Origin: an uncultured Faecalibacterium sp.
GTDB lineage: Bacteria; Bacillota; Clostridia; Oscillospirales; Ruminococcaceae
Assembly (NCBI GenBank): GCA_904394215.1
Contig: CAJFNF010000003.1
Span: forward strand, 34,267-98,266
Reading direction: 5' to 3'
DNA: 64,000 nucleotides
In this document: in pieces, positions 1 to 8,613 of the stretch
Layout: each line of letters opens with the position of its first letter
How positions within the stretch are numbered: the first letter of the stretch is position 1
Translations under genes and position numbers: made by a program
The notes under the pieces: model-generated
The model's database searches: none
Seen by the model: the letters and a program-made list of their open reading frames with translations, nothing else
What the model was told of the DNA's origin: nothing

Positions 1-1
1 C

Positions 2-880
2 GTCAATGAGCTGCGCCGGGAGGCCCTGGACAGTCTGCTGAAAAAGCGGGAAGTGCTGCACCCCTGGAAGGTGGAACCGGTAACCCTGCCGGCCCTGACC
101 CGGCGCACCTGGCCCCCAAAACCCCAGCTGTGGGCCCGGTTTGAGACCTGGGACCAGGTGCCCCGGGAGGCTCTGGGCCCCCAGGGCCCGGCCCGGCTGA
201 TGCTGCCCATTGCAGAGGCGGCCAAAGTCCCCGAGGACCTGCGCAGCAAGGTGATTCTGGAACTGCCCCGGGCCATGTTCGGCGCTATGGAAGAGGATAC
301 CATCCGCCGGGTGGGCCAGGTGAGGGAGCAGGGCTTTGCAGGCTTTGAGGCCAACAACATCGCCCACCTGCGGATCTGCCAGGGCCTGCCCGTCACCGGC
401 GGCATCGGACTCAACATCACCAACCCCCTGGCCGCCCAGGTGTATGCGGACTGGGGCCTGTCGGCCCTGCTGGTGCTGCCCGAGGTGAAGGACAGCGAGA
501 TGATGTTCATCGCCCCGGCGCACAATGGCCGGCCGGTGCCCACCGGGGCCATGATCTATGGCCACATGCCCCTGATGCTGACCCGGGCCTGCCCCCTGCA
601 GAACGTCCATGACTGCGCCCACTGCCAGCGGGAAGGCGTCCTCACCGACCGCAAAGCCAAAAAGTTCCCGGTGCGGTGCAAGGGCGGCGTCCGGACCATC
701 TACAATCCGGTGCCCCTCTATATGGGGGACAAGCCGGGGGCGCTGCCGGTGGACTATGGCGTGGCCTATTTCACCACCGAGAGCCGGGAGGAGGCCGGCC
801 GGGTGCTGGACCAGATTGTCCGTGCCCAGCCCTTTGAGGACGAGTTCACCCGGGGCCTGTACTTCAAGGGCACCAACTGA
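2..880 (+). CDS. U32 family peptidase, C-terminal part (5' end outside window)
   Basis: The reading frame is open from base 2, so the gene starts upstream; the GTG at 53 in the ORF track is not the true start. The first visible residues (VNELRREALDSLLKKRE) match the segment that follows the catalytic region in long U32 proteins. A cysteine cluster (CPLQNVHDCAHC, then TDRKAKKFPVRC) and the ending GLYFKG are typical of the C-terminal half of this family. By family knowledge, long U32 proteins are linked to RNA hydroxylation (RlhA-like) or collagenase-type activity; which applies here cannot be decided from the fragment. A hairpin follows the stop. A second, shorter U32 gene lies at 55.1 kb. Confidence 0.8.
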   Translation, partial: VNELRREALDSLLKKREVLHPWKVEPVTLPALTRRTWPPKPQLWARFETWDQVPREALGPQGPARLMLPIAEAAKVPEDLRSKVILELPRAMFGAMEEDTIRRVGQVREQGFAGFEANNIAHLRICQGLPVTGGIGLNITNPLAAQVYADWGLSALLVLPEVKDSEMMFIAPAHNGRPVPTGAMIYGHMPLMLTRACPLQNVHDCAHCQREGVLTDRKAKKFPVRCKGGVRTIYNPVPLYMGDKPGALPVDYGVAYFTTESREEAGRVLDQIVRAQPFEDEFTRGLYFKGTN

Positions 881-888
881 AAATCGGA

Positions 889-914
889 CGGCCCCGGGGT
901 AAAACGCGGGGCCG
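889..914 (+). terminator. GC-rich hairpin after U32 gene
   Basis: Inverted repeat cggccccg/cggggccg starts 8 bases after the stop codon. No clear T-tract follows, so it is a weak terminator candidate or an mRNA 3' end structure. Confidence 0.4.
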
Positions 915-961
915 ACTCGTCTTACATTATACAATAGCAATAGGAAAAGGAAAAAACTGTC

Positions 962-1408
962 ATGCAGCAAGTCACTGTGAAATATAAAGTTCTGGACCCC
1001 CGGGCCCATGTGCCCGCCTATGCCACCGCCGGTGCGGCGGCAGCCGACCTGTGCGCGGTGCTGGACGCACCCCTGACCCTGGCCCCCATGGAGCGGGCCC
1101 TGGTGCCCACCGGCCTGGCCATCGAGCTGCCCGGCCCCGAGACGGTGGCCCTGGTCTACGCCCGCAGCGGCCTGTCCATCAAGCACGGCCTGTGCATGGC
1201 CAACGGCGTGGGTGTGGTGGACAGCGACTACCGCGGGGAGCTGCGTGTCCCCATGATCAACCTGGGCGCCGAGGCCTACACCATCCAGCCGGGGGAGCGG
1301 GTGGCCCAGCTCTGCATTGCGCCGGTGTACACCGCCGCCTTTGTCCCTGCCGAGACCCTGGGGGATACCGCCCGGGGCGAGGGGGGCTTTGGCTCCACCG
1401 GCAAGTGA
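962..1408 (+). CDS. dut: dUTP diphosphatase (dUTPase)
   Basis: Hydrolyses dUTP to dUMP and pyrophosphate, keeping uracil out of DNA and feeding dTMP synthesis. The 148-residue length fits trimeric dUTPases. All five motifs are visible in order: AAAADL (motif 1), ARSGLS (2), GVVDSDYRGE (3, with the catalytic Asp), PGERVAQL (4) and RGEGGFGSTG (5, the P-loop-like C-terminal arm). The next gene, maf, starts 13 bases after the stop, so the two house-cleaning pyrophosphatases are probably co-transcribed. The matching dTMP genes thyX and tmk lie elsewhere in this window, near 51.5 kb. Confidence 0.97.
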   Translation: MQQVTVKYKVLDPRAHVPAYATAGAAAADLCAVLDAPLTLAPMERALVPTGLAIELPGPETVALVYARSGLSIKHGLCMANGVGVVDSDYRGELRVPMINLGAEAYTIQPGERVAQLCIAPVYTAAFVPAETLGDTARGEGGFGSTGK

Positions 1409-1421
1409 GGGGGCAGGAAGG

Positions 1422-2000
1422 ATGAAACTGATTCTTGCCTCGGGCAGTCCCCGGCGCCGGGAACTGCTGAGCCTGTACACCACAGACTTTGAAGTATGCG
1501 TCAGCGCCTTTGATGAAAGGGCAGTCCATGCCGAAAACCCGGCGGCCCTGGCCCAGGCTTTGGCCCGGGGCAAGTGCCTGACGGTGTCGGAGCAGCACCC
1601 CGGCTGCCTGGTGGTGGGCAGCGACACGGTGGTGGAGCTGGAGGGGGAAGTCTTTGGCAAACCCAAAGATGCCTCCGATGCCCGCCGGATGCTGCGGGCC
1701 CTGTCGGGCCGGACTCACCAGGTCCACACCGGGGTCTGCATCACGGACGGCGCCCGCACCGAGAGCTTTGTGGATACCTGCCGGGTCACCTTTTTCCCCA
1801 TCCCGGAGGAAGAGCTGGAACAGTGCATCGCCAGCGGCGAGCCCTTTGACAAGGCGGGGGCCTACGCCATCCAGGGCCAGGCGGCCCTCTGGCTGGACCG
1901 GCTGGAAGGAGACTACTACACCATCATGGGACTGCCGGTCAGCCGTACCGTCCGGCTTTTGAAATCCTTCCGGGAAGAAAAAGTGGACGTGGAAAGATGA
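1422..2000 (+). CDS. maf: Maf family nucleoside triphosphate pyrophosphatase
   Basis: The product is 192 residues. The ORF track begins upstream at 1317, inside dut; the ATG at 1422 is chosen because the family N-terminus LILASGSPRRRELL starts there and a purine-rich ribosome-binding site (gcaggaagg) precedes it. Later signature segments are VVGSDTVVELEGEVFGKP and a C-terminal GAYAIQGQAA. Maf proteins hydrolyse non-canonical nucleoside triphosphates and are linked to septum control. The gene directly upstream of mreB is the usual Firmicutes arrangement. A strong promoter lies just after the stop, so mreB is also transcribed separately. Confidence 0.95.
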   Translation: MKLILASGSPRRRELLSLYTTDFEVCVSAFDERAVHAENPAALAQALARGKCLTVSEQHPGCLVVGSDTVVELEGEVFGKPKDASDARRMLRALSGRTHQVHTGVCITDGARTESFVDTCRVTFFPIPEEELEQCIASGEPFDKAGAYAIQGQAALWLDRLEGDYYTIMGLPVSRTVRLLKSFREEKVDVER

Positions 2001-2027
2001 AAAAACCGGGAAAAATCGTCAAAGCAC

Positions 2028-2056
2028 TTGTGAAAACGGGGCTTTGTGACTATAAT
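2028..2056 (+). promoter_or_regulatory. sigma-A type promoter for mreB
   Basis: TTGTGA, 17-base spacer, TATAAT, then a leader of about 145 bases before mreB. The -10 box matches consensus exactly. Confidence 0.75.
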
Positions 2057-2207
2057 AATGAGAGGGCTGGCCTGCCCTGGGACAGTTGTGCCCAAAACAG
2101 GCTGTGAAAGAGAGAAATCTGGGACTTCCGGTTTCCTGCTGGACCGGGAGAAACTTTACCGAAATAGAGTTTGAGGCAACTGGAGTTTAGAAGGAGTTAG
2201 CTGCGCT

Positions 2208-3230
2208 ATGAGTTTTCTGTCAAAAGATGTCGGGATTGACCTGGGTACTGCCAATACCCTGGTTTACATGAAGGGCAAGGGCATCATCATGCGGGAGCCC
2301 TCGGTTGTGGCCGTGGATACCCGCAACGATGAGGTGCGCTGCGTGGGCGCCGAGGCAAAGGCTGTCATCGGCCGTACCCCCGGCAGCATTGTGGCGGTCC
2401 GTCCCCTGAAGGACGGCGTCATCGCCGACTTTGATATCACCGCCAACATGCTGGAAAATTTCCTGAAGAAGGCCTGCGGCAACAGCCTGTTTGCCCGTCC
2501 CCGTGTGGTGATCTGCATCCCCTCGGGCGTCACCGAGGTGGAGCGCCGGGCCGTCCGTGAGGCGACCCTGAAGGCAGGCGCCCGCCAGGTGTCGGTGATC
2601 GAGGAGCCCATGGCAGCCGCCATCGGCGCCGGCCTGCCCATCAGCGAGCCCACCGGCAGCATGATCGTGGACATCGGCGGCGGCACTGCCGAGATCGCTG
2701 TGATTTCCCTGGGCGGCATTGTGGCTTCCCGCAGCGTCCGGATGGCCGGCGATATGTTCGACCAGGCCATCATCGCCTTCATCAAGCGCAAGTATAACCT
2801 GCTGATCGGTGAGCGCACCGCTGAGCAGATCAAGATCGACATCGGCTCCGCCTACAAGCTGGAGGAGGAGATGACCATGGAGATCAAGGGCCGCAACCTG
2901 GTGGACGGCCTGCCCAAGAATATTGTGGTCCACTCCGAGGATGTCCGGGAGGCCCTGCTGGAGTGCCTGGTCAAGATCACCGACGCCATCAAGGAAACCC
3001 TGGAGCGGACCCCGCCCGAGCTGAGCGCCGATATCATCGACCGCGGCATCACCCTGACCGGCGGCGGCGCCCTGCTGCGGGGCCTGGATAAGCTGATCCA
3101 GAGCGAGACCGGCATCGACGTCCATGTGGCCGAGAACCCCCTGGACTGCGTGGCCACCGGCGCCGGCGCTGTGCTGGACCATGTGGATCTGCTGCACGAC
3201 GTGCTGGATACCGACGGGGATCACATGTAA
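2208..3230 (+). CDS. mreB: Rod shape-determining protein MreB
   Basis: Actin-like ATPase that polymerises along the inner membrane and guides the elongation peptidoglycan machinery. The 340-residue product has the MreB phosphate-1 loop DLGTANTLVY, the phosphate-2 region MIVDIGGGTAEIAVISLGG and the adenosine segment GITLTGGGALLRGLD. The ATG at 2208 has an AGAAGGAG site upstream. It heads mreB-mreC-mreD-PBP2, but a strong intrinsic terminator lies between mreB and mreC, so mreB is probably made in excess over the membrane partners. A second MreB paralogue is at 47.1 kb. Confidence 0.97.
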   Translation: MSFLSKDVGIDLGTANTLVYMKGKGIIMREPSVVAVDTRNDEVRCVGAEAKAVIGRTPGSIVAVRPLKDGVIADFDITANMLENFLKKACGNSLFARPRVVICIPSGVTEVERRAVREATLKAGARQVSVIEEPMAAAIGAGLPISEPTGSMIVDIGGGTAEIAVISLGGIVASRSVRMAGDMFDQAIIAFIKRKYNLLIGERTAEQIKIDIGSAYKLEEEMTMEIKGRNLVDGLPKNIVVHSEDVREALLECLVKITDAIKETLERTPPELSADIIDRGITLTGGGALLRGLDKLIQSETGIDVHVAENPLDCVATGAGAVLDHVDLLHDVLDTDGDHM

Positions 3231-3304
3231 ACCCTCTGGCCGGGCTGCGGGGCGGGATGGATATTCCGGCCCCCGGGACGGCATAACGATACCAAGGAAA
3301 AGAG

Positions 3305-3337
3305 AAGCGCGGATGGCACCGGCTGTCCGCGCTTTTT
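3305..3337 (+). terminator. Intrinsic terminator between mreB and mreC
   Basis: Inverted repeat aagcgcgga/tccgcgctt followed by five Ts, ending 24 bases before the mreC GTG. Read-through would be needed for mreCD expression from the mreB promoter. Confidence 0.75.
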
Positions 3338-3361
3338 CACCCAGTGAAGGGGAGGAAGGCC

Positions 3362-4192
3362 GTGAAAGATTTTTTTGAGACCTGGAAATTCAGGATTCTG
3401 ATCGCGGTGGCGGTCTTTCTGGCGGGGCTGATGGCCTATGCTGCGGCCAACGGCCGGCTGACTGCCGCCCCCCAGGAACTGCTGAGCGTGGCGGCAGCAC
3501 CCTTCCAGAAGGTGGCCTCCCTGGTGGGCGGGGGGATCTCGTCGGTGTGGGACAAATACACCAGCATCGACGAGACCATGGCGGAAAACGAATCCCTGCG
3601 GGAGGAAAACGCCGAGCTGCGCCGCCAGCTGGTGGACTACGACCAGATGAAGGCGGAGAACGAGGCCTTCAAGAACCTGGCCGGCATCCAGGAGGATAAC
3701 CCCGAGATGAGCTTTGTCCCCGCCTTTGTGATTGGCCGGGACGGCCTGGACGCCTTCGGCGGCTTTACCCTGGACAAGGGCACCGCCCAGGGGGTGGAGC
3801 GGGGCGACACCGTCATCGATGATGAGGGCCAGCTGCTGGGCACCGTCATTGAGGCGGACCTGACCAGCTGCCGGGTGCTGACCATCCTGCACCCCAGCTT
3901 CAACGCGGCGGGTGTGGTGTCCCGTACCCGGGACAACGGCATCCTCACCGGCGACGCCTCCTATGCAGCCCAGGGCCAGTGCATCTTCACCGACCTGTCC
4001 CGTGAATCCATGGCGTCGGTGGGGGACGAGGTCATCACCACCGGTCTGGGCGGGGTGTATCCGCCGGACCTGCTGGTGGGACGGATCGTCAGCATTGAGC
4101 CTGAGGCCAGCGGCACTTCGGTCGTCGCGGTGATCCAGCCCGACGCCGACGTGCTGGGGGTCAAACAGGCCTTCATCATCACCGATTACTGA
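3362..4192 (+). CDS. mreC: Rod shape-determining protein MreC
   Basis: Bitopic membrane protein linking cytoplasmic MreB to periplasmic-side PBP2. The GTG at 3362 is preferred over the ORF-track GTG at 3344 because ggggaggaagg sits just before it and the terminator T-run ends at 3337. The product is 276 residues: short cytoplasmic N-terminus (MKDFFETWKFR), one transmembrane helix (ILIAVAVFLAGLMAYAAA), a coiled-coil stretch (ESLREENAELRRQL), then the MreC beta domain with VIDDEGQLLGTVIE and GGVYPPDLLVGRI. It is followed 34 bases later by mreD. Confidence 0.95.
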   Translation: MKDFFETWKFRILIAVAVFLAGLMAYAAANGRLTAAPQELLSVAAAPFQKVASLVGGGISSVWDKYTSIDETMAENESLREENAELRRQLVDYDQMKAENEAFKNLAGIQEDNPEMSFVPAFVIGRDGLDAFGGFTLDKGTAQGVERGDTVIDDEGQLLGTVIEADLTSCRVLTILHPSFNAAGVVSRTRDNGILTGDASYAAQGQCIFTDLSRESMASVGDEVITTGLGGVYPPDLLVGRIVSIEPEASGTSVVAVIQPDADVLGVKQAFIITDY

Positions 4193-4226
4193 GATTTGGG
4201 ATCACCCAGAGAAAGGCGGGACTGAA

Positions 4227-4760
4227 ATGGAATCGCGCCGCAAGCGCAGGCGTTCCCAGCTGTACAAATGGGGCCTGTATGTTCTGCTGCTTCTGGCCTG
4301 CACGGTGCTGCAGACCATCCCGGGGTTTTTGCAGTTTGGCCAGGCCAAGCCGGTCTTTCTGCTGCCGCTGGCTCTGGCGGTGGCGGTCTGCGAGGATGAA
4401 TTTTCGGGGGCCCTGTTCGGCGCCGTCTGCGGCCTGATGTGGGACTATACCGCCGGCCGCACCGCCGGCCTGCTGGCCCTGGCCCTGATGGGGCTGAGCT
4501 TTGGCCTTTCGGTGGCCAGCCAGCTGTACCTGAAACTCACCTCCACCAATTTCGCCCTGCTGACGGCGGGGGCCCTGTGGCTGGTGCTGTCCAGTGACTT
4601 TTTGTTTTACTACGCCATGCCGGGCTACAGCAATATGCTGGAGCGGTATATCGGCTATGTGCCGCTGACCATTGGGATGAGCGCTCTGCTGTCGGTCCTG
4701 CTCTACCGGGCGGTGAGCTGGGCCAGCGAAACCTTTAAAATTGACAACGGCGTCATCTGA
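4227..4760 (+). CDS. mreD: Rod shape-determining protein MreD
   Basis: The 177-residue polytopic membrane protein has about five hydrophobic segments, beginning with WGLYVLLLLACTVLQTIPGF. Its N-terminus is strongly basic (ESRRKRRRSQ). Sequence is poorly conserved in this family, so the call rests on length, membrane pattern, the motif CGLMWDYTAGRTAGL and position between mreC and the PBP2 gene. The ATG at 4227 follows a GAAAGGCGGG site. MreD stabilises the MreC-PBP2 part of the elongasome. The gene ends about 40 bases before the likely PBP2 start. Confidence 0.88.
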   Translation: MESRRKRRRSQLYKWGLYVLLLLACTVLQTIPGFLQFGQAKPVFLLPLALAVAVCEDEFSGALFGAVCGLMWDYTAGRTAGLLALALMGLSFGLSVASQLYLKLTSTNFALLTAGALWLVLSSDFLFYYAMPGYSNMLERYIGYVPLTIGMSALLSVLLYRAVSWASETFKIDNGVI

Positions 4761-4803
4761 CGCCCTGTTTTCAAAAACCAACGCAAAAGGGGGGACCCTC
4801 TCC

Positions 4804-6873
4804 TTGGATGAACATAAAATGGTAGTGCGCCGCCTGGCGCTGCTGGTTGCGGCGGCCCTGGTGGTGTTTGCACTCTATGCCCTGCGCCTAATTTTCCTGC
4901 AGCTGGTCCACGGGGAGGAGTTTGCCGACCAGGCCACCAACACCACCGAATACCGCTTCAATGTCACGGCAGCCCGTGGGGATATCGTGGACAGCGCCGG
5001 GCGCCGGATCGCCACCAGCACCACCTCCTACAACGTGGAGCTGAGCAAGCTGCTGATCGGGGATAACGACCTCAACGAGACCATCCGCAGTGCGGTGGAG
5101 ATTCTCCAGGCCAACGGGGAAAGCTGGAACGACGGCCTGCTGATCGGTTACGCCGATGAGAGCGGAAACTACGCCTTCACCGGGGATCCCGCCAGCGAGA
5201 CCGACCAGAAAGCCATCGCAGCGGTAAAGGAGGCCTTGGGCCTCCAGCAGTATGCCACCGCAGATGACGTTATGGCCCGGCTGATTGAGGAATACCAGCT
5301 GGAAGACTACGCCCCCGCCTGGCAGCGGATTCTGGGCGGCATCCATTACCAGATGGAGCAGGAGGCCTTCTCCAACGTCAACAATTTCACCCTGGCCGAG
5401 AATGTGTCGGACAAGACGGTGGCTACCGTCAAGGAGCACAGCCTGACCCTGCCCGGGGTGGAGATTGCCCAGACCAGTGTCCGCAGCTACACCGACGGCA
5501 CCATCCTGCCCCATGTGCTGGGCCGGGTGGGGAAGATTACCGCGGAGATGTGGCGGGTCACCGATGAAAACGGCCAGGTCACCTATCCGCTGCGGGACAA
5601 GGGCTACGCCATGAATGACGTGATCGGCATTTCGGGCCTGGAGTCTGCCTACGAGGATGAGCTCCGGGGCCAGGACGGCGTGGAGACCATCACCCGGGAC
5701 AGCGACGGCGTCATCATTGACACCAGCGTCACCACCGAGCCCCAGCCGGGCAAGACGGTGATGCTGACCATCAACAGCGAGTTCCAGAAGGCGGTGGACG
5801 AGGCCCTGGCCCGGAACGTCCAGCAGATCGCCGCCACCTACAATGTGGACGCCAGCGCCGGCGCCGTGGTGGTCATTGACGTCAAGACCGGCGCCATCCT
5901 GGCCTGCTCCAATTATCCCAGCTACGACCAGAACCTCTACAGCACCCAATATGCCGAGTACAGCGCCAACCCCGGCCTGCCCCTGTACAACCGGGCGCTG
6001 CAGGGCCTGTATACCCCTGGTTCCACCTATAAGCCTTCGGTGGCCATTGCGGCGCTGCTGAGCGGCGTCATTGACCGCAGCAGCACCGTCAACTGCACCG
6101 GCGTCTACAACTATTACAAGGACTACCACCCCCGCTGCACCCAGCATGGCCACAGCGGCAACGTCGATGTGGTGACCGCCCTGAAGTGGAGCTGCAATAT
6201 CTTCTTCTATGATGTGGGCCGCCGCACCACCAGTGATGTGTATGACTCCTATGCCTACCGTCTGGGCCTGGGTGTTCCCACCGGCGTGGAAGTCAGCGAG
6301 TCCACCGGACGGCTGACCACCAAAGAGGATTCCAACTACACTGACTCTCTGGAAATCCAGGCGGCCATCGGCCAGGGCAACACGGTGGTGACCCCGGTCC
6401 AGCTGGCCACCTATGCGGCCACCATCGCCAACAAGGGCGTCCGTTACCGGACCCATTTTGTGAAAGCCCTGCTGGACACCAACACCGGCGAGGTGCTGGA
6501 GGAGACCCAGCCCGAGATTGTGGATGTCATCGAGGATGACAAGGGCGCCTTCGACACGGTGGAGGAAGGCATGGTGGGCGTGTCCCAGACCATCGCTGAG
6601 CTGGCCAATTACCCCTATACCATCGCCTGCAAGACCGGCACCCCCCAGCGCAGCGATGGGTATAAGGTAGGCAATACCACCAAATACTACACCAACTCCA
6701 CCATGATCGCCTATGGCCCGGTGGAGGATCCCCAGATTGCGGTGGGCATTGTGGTGGAATACGGCGGCGGCGGTTCCCGTACCGGCGAGCTGGTGACGGA
6801 TATCTTCAACGCCTATTTCTTTGAGCGTTCCAACAGCATGACCCCCGTCCAGGAGGGCCAGCTGCTGGAGTGA
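4804..6873 (+). CDS. mrdA: Penicillin-binding protein 2 (elongation transpeptidase)
   Basis: Class B PBP that cross-links peptidoglycan during lateral wall growth. The TTG at 4804 is preferred because AAAAGGGGGG lies 8 bases upstream; the ORF-track TTG at 4741 lies inside mreD, and an ATG at 4819 is an alternative. The roughly 689-residue protein has a signal anchor (LVVFALYALRLIFLQL), a pedestal domain starting RGDIVDSAGRRIA, and the transpeptidase motifs STYK (active serine), SCN and KTGTPQ. The substitution of Cys in SxN is allowed by the motif. It ends the mreBCD block; the minCDE and rodA genes often found next in Clostridia are absent here. Confidence 0.93.
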   Translation: MDEHKMVVRRLALLVAAALVVFALYALRLIFLQLVHGEEFADQATNTTEYRFNVTAARGDIVDSAGRRIATSTTSYNVELSKLLIGDNDLNETIRSAVEILQANGESWNDGLLIGYADESGNYAFTGDPASETDQKAIAAVKEALGLQQYATADDVMARLIEEYQLEDYAPAWQRILGGIHYQMEQEAFSNVNNFTLAENVSDKTVATVKEHSLTLPGVEIAQTSVRSYTDGTILPHVLGRVGKITAEMWRVTDENGQVTYPLRDKGYAMNDVIGISGLESAYEDELRGQDGVETITRDSDGVIIDTSVTTEPQPGKTVMLTINSEFQKAVDEALARNVQQIAATYNVDASAGAVVVIDVKTGAILACSNYPSYDQNLYSTQYAEYSANPGLPLYNRALQGLYTPGSTYKPSVAIAALLSGVIDRSSTVNCTGVYNYYKDYHPRCTQHGHSGNVDVVTALKWSCNIFFYDVGRRTTSDVYDSYAYRLGLGVPTGVEVSESTGRLTTKEDSNYTDSLEIQAAIGQGNTVVTPVQLATYAATIANKGVRYRTHFVKALLDTNTGEVLEETQPEIVDVIEDDKGAFDTVEEGMVGVSQTIAELANYPYTIACKTGTPQRSDGYKVGNTTKYYTNSTMIAYGPVEDPQIAVGIVVEYGGGGSRTGELVTDIFNAYFFERSNSMTPVQEGQLLE

Positions 6874-6992
6874 GAATGGGTACGAAACAGTGAAAAAATT
6901 TTCGTATCTGTATGGAAAAATCACCCGGGATTTAAAAAATTTGAAGGATCTGTATAAAAACAGTTGCTATTCTGAGGAAAATGTGGTACCAT

Positions 6993-6998
6993 TATAAT
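6993..6998 (+). promoter_or_regulatory. Probable -10 element for mgsA
   Basis: Perfect TATAAT 63 bases before the mgsA ATG. The -35 is weak (TTCTGA with a 17-base spacer). Confidence 0.5.
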
Positions 6999-7061
6999 TG
7001 GAATGGCAGCATAATAGATCGGTAGTGATTTTGTGTGTCTTGGCAAAGGAGATGGATACGG

Positions 7062-7469
7062 ATGACGATTGCGCTGATCGCACATGAATCGAAAAAAGAA
7101 TTGATGGTACAGTTCTGTACGGCTTACTGCCGTATCCTAAGCCAGAACCAACTAGTCGCAACCGGGACCACCGGCAAATTGATTGCCGAGTCAACTGGCC
7201 TTCCTGTGAAACGGTTTCTGTCGGGAAAACAGGGCGGTGATCAGCAGATCGCTGCCCGCATCGCCTGCAATGAGATTGACTTGCTCATCTTCTTCCGAGA
7301 CCCGATCAATGCCAAGCCCAGTGAACCCAATGAAATGACACTGCTGCGTCTGTGTGACGTACATAATATTCCGATGGCCACCAACATCGCCACCGCTGAG
7401 GTCCTGATTCACGGCCTGGAGCGCGGCGATTTGGATTGGCGGAGCATTGTAAACCCTCCCCAGGCCTGA
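7062..7469 (+). CDS. mgsA: Methylglyoxal synthase
   Basis: Converts dihydroxyacetone phosphate to methylglyoxal and phosphate, a bypass that frees phosphate when glycolytic intermediates pile up. The ATG at 7062 fits the family N-terminus ([10 protein letters not shown]) and has AAAGGAG 10 bases upstream; the ORF-track start at 7035 adds residues with no family support. The 135-residue product keeps the phosphate-binding GTTGKL, the [12 protein letters not shown] segment and FFRDP with the catalytic Asp. Its place after the elongasome genes is common in Clostridia. It is closed by a bidirectional terminator shared with mnmA. Confidence 0.95.
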   Translation: MTIALIAHESKKELMVQFCTAYCRILSQNQLVATGTTGKLIAESTGLPVKRFLSGKQGGDQQIAARIACNEIDLLIFFRDPINAKPSEPNEMTLLRLCDVHNIPMATNIATAEVLIHGLERGDLDWRSIVNPPQA

Positions 7470-7486
7470 TCGAAATCATGTGAAAA

Positions 7487-7527
7487 AACCCCGCTGCCCG
7501 GGATGGCCCGGAAGCAGCGGGGTTTTG
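7487..7527. terminator. Bidirectional terminator between mgsA and mnmA
   Basis: Inverted repeat aaccccgctgc/gcagcggggtt with A-run on the left and TTTT on the right, between convergent genes. Confidence 0.9.
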
Positions 7528-7544
7528 TTTGTCTGTGGGTGGGT

Positions 7545-8612
7545 TTACTCGGCCCGGCGGATAAAGCCGCTGCCCACCACGGCGCCGTCCCGGTAGAAGG
7601 CTGCGGTCTGGCCAGGGGCGGGGGCCCGCACCGGCTCTTCAAAGACCAGGGTGTTTTCCCCGTTGAAGTAAGCGGGCTGGGCCTTGGCGGCGCTGCGGAC
7701 CTTGATCAGATAGGTGCCGGCAGGCAGAGGGGCGCCGTCGGAGGTCACCAGGTCTTCCAGGGTGACGGTGGTGAAGTACTCCTGGCCGGCCCGGGCCAGC
7801 TGGATGTCGCCGTTGTCCAGGATTGACCGGATGAAGACCGGCTCGCCCAGGGCGATGCCCAGGCCCTTGCGCTGGCCCACGGTGTAGTGGAGGACCCCCT
7901 TGTGAGGGCCCAGGTCGGCGCCGTCAGGGGAGATGAACCGGCCGGCCTTGCCGGACAGGCCCCGCTCCTCGATGTAGGAAGCGTAATTCCCGCCGGGGAT
8001 AAAGCAGATTTCCATGCTGTCGGGGGTGTCGGCACAGTCCAGGCCGAAGTCCCGGGCCATTTCCCGGACGTCGTCCTTTTCAAATTCCCCCATGGGAAGG
8101 ACCAGCCGGCTGAGGACTGCCTGGTCCAGCCGGCTCAGCATATAGGTCTGATCCCGGGCCGCGCTCTGGGGCTGGTGAATCCGGTTGACGCCGTCCCCGT
8201 CTGTCTCCACACGGGCGTAGTGCCCGGTGGCGATATACTGAATCCCCAGCCGGTCGGCTGCCGCCAGCAGGGCGGTGAACTTCACCGCCGGGTTGCAGCG
8301 GACACAGGGGTTGGGGGTGCGGCCGGCGCAGTAGTCGGCGCAGAAGGGGGTAATGACCTCCCGCTCAAACAGCTCCTGGGCGTCCAGCACAATGCACTCG
8401 ATCCCCAGTTGCTGGGCGGCCCGCTGGGCAGCCTTCACCGCGCCGTCGTGGGCCTCGGAAAAGCGGATCACCGCGCCGGTGACCGCAAAGCCCTGCTGCT
8501 GCAGGACCCGGACGGTGACGCTGGAATCCACGCCGCCGCTCATCCCTACCAGGACCTTGTCCTGCTCCTCATAGGTGTCAAACCCGCTGCCGGGCAAGAT
8601 GGTATCGTTCAT
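7545..8612 (-). CDS. mnmA: tRNA-specific 2-thiouridylase MnmA
   Basis: Adds sulfur to U34 of Lys, Glu and Gln tRNAs. The ATG at 8612 has GGGAGG upstream and lies one base after the rnhA stop; the longer ORF from 8711 would run through rnhA. The 355-residue protein has the PP-loop VLVGMSGGVDSSVT, the catalytic cysteine in NPCVRCNPAVKF, the second cysteine in CFIPGGNY, and the C-terminal beta-barrel. Compared with E. coli MnmA (368 residues, from memory) it is about the same length. It is translationally coupled to rnhA. Confidence 0.95.
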   Translation of the reverse strand: MNDTILPGSGFDTYEEQDKVLVGMSGGVDSSVTVRVLQQQGFAVTGAVIRFSEAHDGAVKAAQRAAQQLGIECIVLDAQELFEREVITPFCADYCAGRTPNPCVRCNPAVKFTALLAAADRLGIQYIATGHYARVETDGDGVNRIHQPQSAARDQTYMLSRLDQAVLSRLVLPMGEFEKDDVREMARDFGLDCADTPDSMEICFIPGGNYASYIEERGLSGKAGRFISPDGADLGPHKGVLHYTVGQRKGLGIALGEPVFIRSILDNGDIQLARAGQEYFTTVTLEDLVTSDGAPLPAGTYLIKVRSAAKAQPAYFNGENTLVFEEPVRAPAPGQTAAFYRDGAVVGSGFIRRAE

Positions 8613-8613
8613 T

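Noticed and set aside
4888-6924. 678-codon minus-strand ORF opposite PBP2
   Set aside because: Shadow frame of the PBP2 gene; low-complexity composition and no ribosome-binding site or motif.
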